Assembly: GCA_035718085.1 (NCBI GenBank)
Contig: DASTHS010000078.1
Location: 1 to 6,501, forward strand
Source of the DNA: DASTHS01 sp035718085
Lineage (GTDB): Bacteria; Actinomycetota; Acidimicrobiia; Acidimicrobiales; Palsa-688
DNA: 6,501 nucleotides
Reading direction: 5' to 3'
The notes under the pieces were generated by a model. That model did not search any database. It saw only the letters and a program-made list of their open reading frames with translations, and was not told where the DNA came from. This document shows positions 1 through 6,161 of the stretch, piece by piece (the stretch's first letter is position 1; each line of letters starts with the position of its first letter). Position numbers and translations under genes: made by a program.

Positions 1-1662
1 GGGCTGGTCGAGCCCGACGGATGGGTGCGCATGGTGGCCATGCGCAGTGGCTTCGCCTTCGACCGGCGCCGGTGGGAGCGGGTGGCGCCGTGGTCGGCGC
101 TGCCGGTGGCGGAGGCCATCCGCAGCGCCGCCACCGTCGTCCGGGTCGGCAAGGAGGCCGTGGTCGCCCAGTGGCCCGACCTGGCCGGCGGGGCGCTGGC
201 CGACGACGTGTGCGTGCTGGCCGTCCCGCTGCTGGCGGGCGGCACCGCCCTCGGCGCCCTGGGCATCGTCGTGCCCGTCGCCGCCGCGCCGGGCGACCTG
301 CAGCTGCGCTACCTCGAGGCACTGACCGAGGCCAGCGCCCAGGCCGTCGAGCGCCTCGCCGCCCACGCGGCAGCGGCGGAGGCCGCCGACCGGCTCGAGT
401 TCCTGGCCCAGGTGTCGGAGGTGCTGGCCGGATCGCTCGACTACGAGGACACCCTCCGCGCCGTCGCCGACCTCGCCGTGCCCCGTCTGGCCGACTGGTG
501 CGCGATCGACCTGCTCGAGGACGGGCGGTTGCGGCGGGTGGCGGTCAGCCACGTCGACCCGGCGAAGGTGCGCTACGCCTGGGAGCTCTGGGAGCGCTAC
601 CCGACCGACCTCGACGCCCCCACCGGCGCCGGGGCCGTGCTGCGCACGGGGGTGACCGAGCTGATCGAGGCGGTCGACGACGCCGTGCTCGACGCCGCCG
701 GCCTCGCGCCGGAGCTGCGCCGGATCGTGGCCGAGCTGCAGATCGTCAGCGGCGTGACGGTCGCCCTGACCGCCCGGGGCCGCACCCTCGGCGTGCTGTC
801 GTTGATCCACGCCGAGTCGGGCCGTCGCTACCGGCCCGATGACGTGCGCTTCGCCGAGGACGTCGCCCGTCGCGCCGCGGTGGCCATCGACAACGCCCAG
901 CTGCACACCGAGACGTTGCAGGTCGCCCTCCAGCTGCAGCGGGCCGTGCTGCCGACGTCGTTCGACGACGCCGACGGGTGGCGGGTGGCGGTGCACTACC
1001 GGCCGGCGGGTCGCAGCGAGGTGGGCGGCGACTTCTTCGACGCCGTCACCCTGCCCGACGGGCGCCTGGCGGTCTGCGTGGGCGACGTGATGGGTCGGGG
1101 TGTGGCCGCGGCGGCGGCGATGGCCCAGCTGCGGGCGGCCGTGCGGGCCTACGTGGCGCTCGACCCGGAACCCGACGTGGTCGTGGGCCGGCTCGAGCAC
1201 ATGTTCACCCTGCTGGGGTTGGCGCAGCTGGTGACGATGGTCTACGGGCTGGTCGACGCCGGCGCCGGCGTGGGGCGCTGGCACGCCGCCGGGCACCTCC
1301 CGCCCCTGGTGGTCGCTGCCGATGGGGAAGTGCGGCGGATGGTGCTCGACCCGAGCCCCCCGTTCGGGGCCGGCGCGCACGAACGGGCGGTCACCGAGGT
1401 GCCGTTCGGGCCGGCCGACATCGTCGTCTGTTACAGCGACGGTCTGGTCGAGCGGCGCGGCGAAGACCTCGACGAGGGTCTCCGGCGCCTCGAGCGGGCC
1501 GCCGGCGGGCTGATCAGCGGCCTCAGCGACGCCGCCCTCGCCGGCCTGGCCGACGATCTCCGCCAGCAGGGCCACGACGACGACGTCACGGTGCTGGCGT
1601 TCCGCCGGCTGGCGCCCGGGTCGCCTCAGGCGCCGGCGGCCGCGGCGGGCACCGAGGGGTAG
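1..1662 (+). CDS. GAF-domain PP2C/SpoIIE-type serine phosphatase, 5'-truncated by window edge
   Basis: The frame is open from base 1, so the true start lies upstream; 553 residues are visible. About residues 1-118 resemble the end of one GAF-like sensor domain. Residues ~131-303 form a second GAF domain (ending VAIDNAQLHTE). A helical linker with LQRAVLP leads into a PPM/SpoIIE phosphatase domain, ~310-536. Its metal-binding acidic motifs are present: VGGDFFD (D344, D347), GDVMGRG (D362), YSDGLVE (D480) and HDDDVT (D526-D528), so it should be active. Family members such as RsbU dephosphorylate STAS anti-anti-sigma proteins and thereby release a sigma factor; the GAF domains probably sense a small ligand or redox state. 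No STAS or anti-sigma kinase gene lies nearby, so the target is unknown. There is no membrane segment in the visible part. The Ala/Pro-rich C-terminal tail after ~536 overlaps the convergent gene. Function class is firm; the pathway is inferred. Confidence 0.93.
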   Translation, partial: GLVEPDGWVRMVAMRSGFAFDRRRWERVAPWSALPVAEAIRSAATVVRVGKEAVVAQWPDLAGGALADDVCVLAVPLLAGGTALGALGIVVPVAAAPGDLQLRYLEALTEASAQAVERLAAHAAAAEAADRLEFLAQVSEVLAGSLDYEDTLRAVADLAVPRLADWCAIDLLEDGRLRRVAVSHVDPAKVRYAWELWERYPTDLDAPTGAGAVLRTGVTELIEAVDDAVLDAAGLAPELRRIVAELQIVSGVTVALTARGRTLGVLSLIHAESGRRYRPDDVRFAEDVARRAAVAIDNAQLHTETLQVALQLQRAVLPTSFDDADGWRVAVHYRPAGRSEVGGDFFDAVTLPDGRLAVCVGDVMGRGVAAAAAMAQLRAAVRAYVALDPEPDVVVGRLEHMFTLLGLAQLVTMVYGLVDAGAGVGRWHAAGHLPPLVVAADGEVRRMVLDPSPPFGAGAHERAVTEVPFGPADIVVCYSDGLVERRGEDLDEGLRRLERAAGGLISGLSDAALAGLADDLRQQGHDDDVTVLAFRRLAPGSPQAPAAAAGTEG

Positions 1663-2312
1663 ACCAGGCCGTCGGCCTCCACCCGCCGCCGCCCCCGGCG
1701 TGCCCACGCCACGGTGAAGCCGAACATGGCGCAGAAGCAGGCGAACTGGATGGCCGGGGTGACCACCAGGAACAGCGACGTCGACAGGCTCACGGCCAGC
1801 GCGACGCGCACGGCGCACTCCGCCACCAGCCCGCACCCCCACACCGCGGTGATGGTGCGGAACGCCTGCCGCCCGTGCTCGGAGTCGAGCAGCCGGTCGT
1901 AGGCGGCGCGGCGGTCGGGGTCGTCGCCGGCCGAGAGGGCCTTGCCGATGTGGAACATCATCGGCCGCGCCGCCCGCAGCGACACCAGGCACAGGGCGCC
2001 GAAGACGACCGTGAACGCCGACTCGCGGATCTTGAGCACGAAGGCGTCGCCGCCGAGGGCCAGCGAGGCGGCGACGCCCACGGCGAAGCCGGCCAGCATC
2101 AGCGCACCGATCGGGTCGACCCGTCGGGTGCGGGCCAGGCGGGCCAGCACGTAGCCGGCCGCCGGCACCCCGGCCCACGCCAGGGCCACGGCGTCGCTGC
2201 CCACGTGGGCCCGCACCAGGTGGTAGGTCACCAGCGGCACCACGGCGCCCCCGACCATCGAGGGCAGCATGGCCCGCAGCGACGGCGCGCCCGGCTCGTA
2301 GGTGTCCCCCAT
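1626..2312 (-). CDS. VC0807-family polytopic membrane protein
   Basis: A 228-residue hydrophobic protein with about five or six likely transmembrane segments. It resembles the VC0807 family (function unknown): an N-terminal helix ending in PLVTYHLVR, a second segment with GSDAVALAWAGVPAAGYVL, then RRVDPIGALMLAGFAVG, a helix around FGALCLVSL followed by RPMMFHIG, and a C-terminal pair beginning ITAVWGCGLVAECAVR. Recognition is from memory of this family's pattern. The ATG at 2312 is preferred because it starts a hydrophilic leader before the first helix. No clear Shine-Dalgarno is seen; a possible promoter sits where a leaderless message would begin at this ATG. It lies 60 bp downstream of another leftward membrane-protein gene, and its last 37 bp overlap the 3' end of the rightward phosphatase gene. 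No catalytic motif is visible, and the physiological role is not known. Confidence 0.82.
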   Translation of the reverse strand: MGDTYEPGAPSLRAMLPSMVGGAVVPLVTYHLVRAHVGSDAVALAWAGVPAAGYVLARLARTRRVDPIGALMLAGFAVGVAASLALGGDAFVLKIRESAFTVVFGALCLVSLRAARPMMFHIGKALSAGDDPDRRAAYDRLLDSEHGRQAFRTITAVWGCGLVAECAVRVALAVSLSTSLFLVVTPAIQFACFCAMFGFTVAWARRGRRRVEADGLVYPSVPAAAAGA

Positions 2313-2318
2313 GCGCCG

Positions 2319-2347
2319 ATGGTGCCCTGGTGCGCCGGTTGCGTCAA
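2319..2347 (-). promoter_or_regulatory. possible promoter for the VC0807-family gene (leaderless geometry)
   Basis: Read on the minus strand, TTGACG (2347-2342) is followed by a 17-base spacer and CACCAT (2324-2319). The ATG at 2312 lies six bases past the -10 box, exactly where transcription would start. The -35 is close to consensus (5 of 6). The -10 is weak (3 of 6), so this is a candidate only. It would let this gene be expressed separately from the gene upstream of it. Confidence 0.35.
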
Positions 2348-2372
2348 GCAGCCGGCGGGTGCCGGCGGCCCC

Positions 2373-2777
2373 TCAGCGGGCCCGAGCGCCCACCGGCGCG
2401 GAGGCCGCCACCACGACGGGGCCGCGCTGGGGTGGGGTGGCGACCATCCGGGCCAGGCGGGCCACCCGGCGCTCCTGGCGCCGCCACACCCGCCCGGCGC
2501 GGACCGCCGCCCAGCCGGCCACGGCGGCGAGCAGGCCGGCGGCCATCGAGGTGCTGTGGTCGGCCGCCCCCGGAACCTGCGCGGCGGCCCAGCAGCCGGC
2601 GGCGGCGAGGGCCACGGTCAGGGCGGCGAGGGCCGCCTGCGACCGGCGGGCCACCGCCAGCGCGGCGCGCGCCCGGGCGTGGTCGGCGGGCAGCGTGCCG
2701 TGGCGCAGCACGGTTGCGGCGGCGTGCTTCACCGGGTCGGGTGGCCGGTGTGGCCAGAAGAGCAGTTGCTCCCGCAT
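2373..2777 (-). CDS. small two-helix membrane protein, unknown function
   Basis: Not recognised. The protein has 134 residues if it starts at the ATG at 2777. A hydrophilic, Arg-rich N-terminal part (1-45, beginning MREQLLFWPH) precedes two likely transmembrane helices, ~46-66 (AALAALTVALAAAGCWAA) and ~78-95 (SMAAGLLAAVAGWAAV). A strongly basic stretch (R-rich, 96-110) and a Pro/Ala tail follow. With both ends basic, a hairpin topology with both termini in the cytoplasm is likely. The frame stays open further upstream, to about 3092, but that part is antisense to the peptidase gene. An in-frame GTG seven codons before the ATG (at 2798) is an alternative start; neither has a strong Shine-Dalgarno. 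It is the first gene of a leftward pair with the VC0807-family gene and diverges from the peptidase gene. Long competing frames lie opposite it, so the reality of the gene is likely but not certain. Confidence 0.6.
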   Translation of the reverse strand: MREQLLFWPHRPPDPVKHAAATVLRHGTLPADHARARAALAVARRSQAALAALTVALAAAGCWAAAQVPGAADHSTSMAAGLLAAVAGWAAVRAGRVWRRQERRVARLARMVATPPQRGPVVVAASAPVGARAR

Positions 2778-2839
2778 CGAGGGGGTCCGGTGGCCCACGG
2801 GCGGATCGTCCCACGTGAGCGGCGGGCACCGCCACCCGG

Positions 2840-2845
2840 TACCGT
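2840..2845 (+). promoter_or_regulatory. possible -10 element for the M20 amidohydrolase gene
   Basis: TACCGT matches the actinobacterial TANNNT -10 pattern and ends eight bases before the GTG at 2854, which would give a leaderless or nearly leaderless transcript. No convincing -35 is seen 16-18 bases upstream, and no Shine-Dalgarno precedes the GTG. The box lies in the 76-bp gap between divergent genes. Confidence 0.35.
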
Positions 2846-2853
2846 CACCCGCC

Positions 2854-4032
2854 GTGCCTCCCGTCCCGCTGGCCGATGCCGCCGCCGCCCAGGCCGACCG
2901 CATGACCGACCTGCGCCGGGCGCTGCACGCCCGGCCGGAGCTCTCCTTCGCCGAGTCGGCCACCACGGCAGTGATCACCGACGAGGTCGCCGCCGCCGGG
3001 CTGCGGCTCCTGCCCTGCCCCACGCCGACCGGCGCCGTCGCCTTGTTGGAGGGTGGCCGCCCGGGCCGCACGGTGGTGCTGCGGGCCGACATCGACGCGC
3101 TCCCCGTGCAGGAGGAGACCGGCCTGGCCTACGCGTCGGCGGTCGACGGGGTGATGCACGCCTGCGGCCACGACGCCCACACGGCCATCCTGCTGGGGGT
3201 GGCCGCCGCCATGGCCCGCTGCGCCGACGACCTCCCGGGCCGCTACCTCTTCGTCTGGCAGCCGGGTGAGGAGCAGGTCGACGGCGCCCGTCGCATGCTC
3301 GACGGCGGCCTGTTCGACACGGTCCGTCCCGACGCCGCCATCGGGCTGCACGTGGCCAGCGTCCTGCCCGTCGGCATGGTGGCCACGCGCGCCGGGGTGG
3401 CCATGGCTGGCTGCAACGGCATCCGTCTGGTCGTGACCGGCGGTGGTGGGCATGGCGCCCTCAACCCCCGCCAGGGCAACGTGGTGCTGGCCGCCGCCCG
3501 CCTGGCCGACCGCCTCGACTCGGTCGTCGCCGGGCTGGGCACCGACGGCGCCGCCTGCGTCTGCAGCCCGGGTGCGTTCCATGCCGGCACCGCCGCGAAC
3601 GTGGTGCCCAGCTCCGCCGTGGTCGGCGCCACGCTGCGCTGGTTCGAGCCGGCGCAGCGCGACGAGGCACTCGGCCGCCTCCGGGCCCTGGCTGACGAGG
3701 TCGCCGCCGAGTTCGCCGTGGAGGTCGCCATCGACGCGCCCGACGGCACCGGGCCGGTGCGCAACGACCCGACGGTCACCGACCTGGTGCTGGCGGCGGC
3801 GGCCGACGCCCTGCCCCGGGCCACGCTCCTGCGCAGCCCGAGCCCGGTGGCCGCGTCCGACGACGTGTCCGAGCTGCTCGACCGGGTGCCCGGCTGCTAC
3901 CTGATGGTGGGCGCCGCCCCCGCCGGCGGAGCAGGCCCCCACCACAGCCCCACCTTCGCCGTCGACGACGCTGCGCTCCCCGTCGGGGCGACCCTGCTGG
4001 CGGCGGGTGCCGCCGCCCTCGCGGCCCGCTAA
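2854..4032 (+). CDS. M20D-family zinc amidohydrolase (hippurate / N-acyl-amino-acid hydrolase type)
   Basis: A 392-residue cytosolic enzyme of normal family length, with no signal peptide. It probably removes an acyl group from an N-acyl amino acid or similar amide using two metal ions. Metal ligands expected for the family are present: C104 and H106 in MHACGHDAH (101-109), E140 after the catalytic E139 in WQPGEEQ, H166 in GLH, and H364 in GPHHSP. RADIDALP (77-84) carries the conserved D79/D81. The dimerisation (lid) domain, ~173-290, contains GGGGHGALN with H200. Oddities: the usual GHxAxPH continues here as GHGALNPRQGN, and the usual EDF near the C-terminus is SDDVS (335-339), so the substrate pocket may differ. 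The GTG at 2854 was chosen because it gives the family's usual helix before RRALHARPELSF; the ATG at 2902 would shorten that helix. It diverges from the small membrane protein and ends 100 bp before the next gene. The substrate cannot be read from the sequence. Confidence 0.93.
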   Translation: MPPVPLADAAAAQADRMTDLRRALHARPELSFAESATTAVITDEVAAAGLRLLPCPTPTGAVALLEGGRPGRTVVLRADIDALPVQEETGLAYASAVDGVMHACGHDAHTAILLGVAAAMARCADDLPGRYLFVWQPGEEQVDGARRMLDGGLFDTVRPDAAIGLHVASVLPVGMVATRAGVAMAGCNGIRLVVTGGGGHGALNPRQGNVVLAAARLADRLDSVVAGLGTDGAACVCSPGAFHAGTAANVVPSSAVVGATLRWFEPAQRDEALGRLRALADEVAAEFAVEVAIDAPDGTGPVRNDPTVTDLVLAAAADALPRATLLRSPSPVAASDDVSELLDRVPGCYLMVGAAPAGGAGPHHSPTFAVDDAALPVGATLLAAGAAALAAR

Positions 4033-4132
4033 CCGGTCGCTGTCGTCCCCTTCGGGGCAAAACCAGCCGTATTACCCGCCCTGGTGCGCAGCCAAACGGG
4101 GCAGTAGCGTCCCCGACGAAAGGGGGCGCGCG
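4033..4132 (+). promoter_or_regulatory. 100-bp intergenic region with possible promoter before the DUF4255 gene
   Basis: This gap is visibly less GC-rich than the flanking genes, as expected for a promoter. TAGCGT at 4105-4110 fits the TANNNT -10 pattern and would give a short leader of about 16 bases. The -35 match 17 bases upstream (TGGTGC, 4082-4087) is poor. A Shine-Dalgarno-like AAAGGGGG ends six bases before the GTG at 4133 and fixes that start. A short hairpin (CCCC-TTC-GGGG, 4047-4057) sits just after the peptidase stop but has no T-run. The promoter is tentative; the ribosome binding site is good. Confidence 0.4.
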
Positions 4133-4795
4133 GTGATCCACACCGTCGACCAAGCGGTTGAGAGCTTCCTCCGACGCGCCGTGCCGCTGCCGGAGGCGTC
4201 GGTCGACGTCGCCTTCGACGCGCCCGACCGCACCTGGGGCGCGGGGCTCACCCGCCCGACGGTCAACGTCTTCCTCTGGCAGGTGGGTCGCAACCCGTCG
4301 GTGACCACCGGCCTCGACCAGCGCGTCGGGCCCGACGGCGGCATCGAGCGGCGCCGGGCCCTGCCCATGGTCGACCTGCACTACCTGGTCACCAGCTGGG
4401 CGACGGAGGTGCGCGACGAGCACCAGCTGCTCGGCAGCGTGCTCGAAGCGGTGCTCGCCGCCGACCACCTGGCGCCCGACGACCTCCCCGAGCGCCTCAC
4501 CGGTGCCAAGTGCCGCATCGGGCTGGCGGCCCGCGAGCCGGCCAACCCAGGGGAGCTGTGGAACAGCCTCGACGGCCGCCTCAAGCCCGCCCTCCAGGTC
4601 ATCGTCACCCTGCCCCTGGCCGTCTTCGACTGGAAGCCCACCGCCACCCCGGCCGACGAGGTCGGCGTCGTCATCGGGCGGCCACCGAGCCAGCCCGTCG
4701 ACGACGGGTCGCGCACCCCCATGCGGCGGCGCCGGGCGGGGGGCGCCCTGGTCATGGAGGGGCGCCCCGGCGACGACCTCCAGTCGCGGGAGTAG
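4133..4795 (+). CDS. DUF4255 (Pvc16 N-terminal-like) protein, contractile injection system component
   Basis: A 220-residue soluble protein with the DUF4255 pattern: an N-terminal helix starting VIHTVDQAVESFL, then RPTVNVFLWQVGRNP (41-55), LHYLVTSWA (82-90), a helix with EHQLLGSVLEAVL (96-108), and LWNSLDGRLKPALQVIVTLPL (142-162). Members of this family (Pvc16 / Afp16 type) occur in extracellular contractile injection systems and phage-tail-like particles, where the Afp16-type protein caps or terminates the tube and sheath at the distal end. The C-terminal 45 residues (from ~175) are Arg/Pro/Gly-rich and look disordered. The GTG at 4133 is supported by an AAAGGGGG ribosome binding site six bases upstream. 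The stop lies four bases before the next start, so the two genes are very likely co-transcribed and translationally linked. No sheath, tube or baseplate gene is visible in the window, so assignment to a full injection system depends on what lies to the right. Confidence 0.82.
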   Translation: MIHTVDQAVESFLRRAVPLPEASVDVAFDAPDRTWGAGLTRPTVNVFLWQVGRNPSVTTGLDQRVGPDGGIERRRALPMVDLHYLVTSWATEVRDEHQLLGSVLEAVLAADHLAPDDLPERLTGAKCRIGLAAREPANPGELWNSLDGRLKPALQVIVTLPLAVFDWKPTATPADEVGVVIGRPPSQPVDDGSRTPMRRRRAGGALVMEGRPGDDLQSRE

Positions 4796-4799
4796 CCGG

Positions 4800-6161
4800 G
4801 TGCGGGTATCGGCACGCCCCACGGTGGTCGCGTGCAGCCCAGGTTCGGTCAGCACCGTGGTGGTGGAGGTCACCAACGAGCTCGCCGTCATCGACGGCAT
4901 CACCGTGGTCGCCGACTGCGGTCGCGGGCTCGATGTGGTGGCCAGCCCCGCGCTGCTGCCGCTCTTCCCCGACACGGTCGGCTCCCTCACCCTCGCGTTG
5001 ACCCCCACCGCGACCTTCCCCGCCGGCGCCCACCGCCTCCAGGTCGAGGTGCGCTCGAGCGTCGAGCCGTCCGCCTCCACGACCATCGACCTCGACCTCG
5101 ACGTCGCCCCGGTGCCCAAGGGCGCCCTCACCGTGGTGCCCCCCTCCCGGGAGGCTCGCCACCGCACCAGCTACTCGGTGGTGCTCGACAACCCCGGCAA
5201 CACGACCCTCGAGGTGGCGCTCGCCGCGTCCGACGGCGACCGGGCGCTGCGCAGCGTCGTCGAGCCGCCCACCGTGGTGGTCGACCCCGGCACCAGCGCC
5301 ACCGCCACCCTCCGGGTCACGGGCCGCCGCAAGCTCTACGGCACCCAGTCGGTGCGCGCCGTCACCGTGGTGGGCACCGCCGCCGGCCTGGCCCTCGACA
5401 CCCGTGCCGACTTCCGCACCCGCCCGCTGGTACCGGCGGGGGCCCGCACCGTGCTGGTGCTGGCCTGCATCGTGGCCGTGTGGGCCGGCATCTTCGTGGT
5501 CGCCCTCACCAAGGCGTACTCCGGCGACCCCATCACCAAAGACGTGCCCCCGTCGTTCTACGCCGCCTCGCCGGCGGCCCGCACCAGCAGCGGCCGCAGC
5601 GCCCTGGGGGCGCTCGGCACCTTCCGCTTCGAGACGGCCGCCAGTGACGGCAGCGGCCCGGCCGGCGCCGTGCCGAAGTCGGGGGTCGCCATCGGCATCG
5701 GCGGCACCGTGACCGGCACGGTCGACGCCGCGAGCACGTCGGCGGGGGTGGGCCGCATCACCGTCGAGGCCATCCGCACCACCCCCCAGGGGCCGGCCCT
5801 GGTGTCGTCGGCCGCCACCGGCGCCGACGGGAACTACAGCCTCCCCGGGCTCCTGCCGGGCGACTACTACCTGCTGTTCACCGCCGACGGCTACCGCGAC
5901 GTGTGGTACCCGTCGGCGCCCAGCCAGGCCGCCGCCACGCCGGTCACCGTCGACTCGCAGGCGCAGACCAGCGGCATCAACGCCACGATCGAGGGCCTCC
6001 CGGCCACGATCGTGGGCTCGGTGGTCACTGGCTCGACCGCGGCGGTGCCGGTCACGGTGACCGTGCAACCGGGCCAGGGGGCGACCACCCCCATCGCCAC
6101 GGCGAGGTTCGCCAGGTCTTGTCCGGGCCCGAGGGGCTGGGCGAGGGTCTGGTCGCCGTAG
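4800..6161 (+). CDS. bitopic membrane protein: two Ig-like domains, one TM helix, CarboxypepD_reg repeats; C-terminus disrupted
   Basis: Starts at GTG 4800, four bases after the DUF4255 stop, with GGGAG at 4788-4792 as ribosome binding site; 453 residues as read. There is no signal peptide. Residues ~1-105 and ~108-205 are two beta-sandwich, Ig-like domains (the second has LDNPGNTTLEVAL). A single transmembrane helix lies at ~218-237 (VLVLACIVAVWAGIFVVALT). Arginines just before it (RTRP, GAR) predict the N-terminal half inside the cell and the rest outside. A Ser/Gly/Ala linker (~240-300) leads to a complete carboxypeptidase-regulatory-like repeat (~302-402; GTVTG, GNYSLPGLLPGDYYLLFTADGY). 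A second repeat begins at G406 and breaks off near residue 434. The last ~19 residues (RFARSCPGPRGWARVWSP) are antisense to related coding on the other strand and are unlikely to be native. The role is not established; the position suggests an envelope anchor or surface component linked to the injection-type gene. Confidence 0.78.
   Translation: MRVSARPTVVACSPGSVSTVVVEVTNELAVIDGITVVADCGRGLDVVASPALLPLFPDTVGSLTLALTPTATFPAGAHRLQVEVRSSVEPSASTTIDLDLDVAPVPKGALTVVPPSREARHRTSYSVVLDNPGNTTLEVALAASDGDRALRSVVEPPTVVVDPGTSATATLRVTGRRKLYGTQSVRAVTVVGTAAGLALDTRADFRTRPLVPAGARTVLVLACIVAVWAGIFVVALTKAYSGDPITKDVPPSFYAASPAARTSSGRSALGALGTFRFETAASDGSGPAGAVPKSGVAIGIGGTVTGTVDAASTSAGVGRITVEAIRTTPQGPALVSSAATGADGNYSLPGLLPGDYYLLFTADGYRDVWYPSAPSQAAATPVTVDSQAQTSGINATIEGLPATIVGSVVTGSTAAVPVTVTVQPGQGATTPIATARFARSCPGPRGWARVWSP

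Noticed and set aside
978..3269. 763-codon plus-strand open frame across four genes
   Set aside because: It runs antisense or out of frame through the phosphatase, two leftward genes and the peptidase. Its product is Arg/Gly/Pro-rich with no domain pattern, as expected for a shadow frame in very GC-rich DNA.
4047..4057. Short CCCC-TTC-GGGG hairpin after the peptidase stop as a terminator
   Set aside because: The stem is only four pairs and is followed by an A-rich rather than T-rich stretch, so it does not meet an intrinsic terminator pattern on either strand.
3776..5167. 463-codon minus-strand open frame opposite the peptidase, DUF4255 and Ig-domain genes
   Set aside because: It crosses three recognisable rightward genes and an intergenic gap, and the product is low-complexity and His/Arg/Gly-rich. 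It is a shadow.
4752..6068. 438-codon minus-strand open frame opposite the membrane protein gene
   Set aside because: The translation is dominated by Gly/His/Arg/Asp with no hydrophobic core or motif, while the plus strand gives Ig-like domains and a TM helix in the same place.
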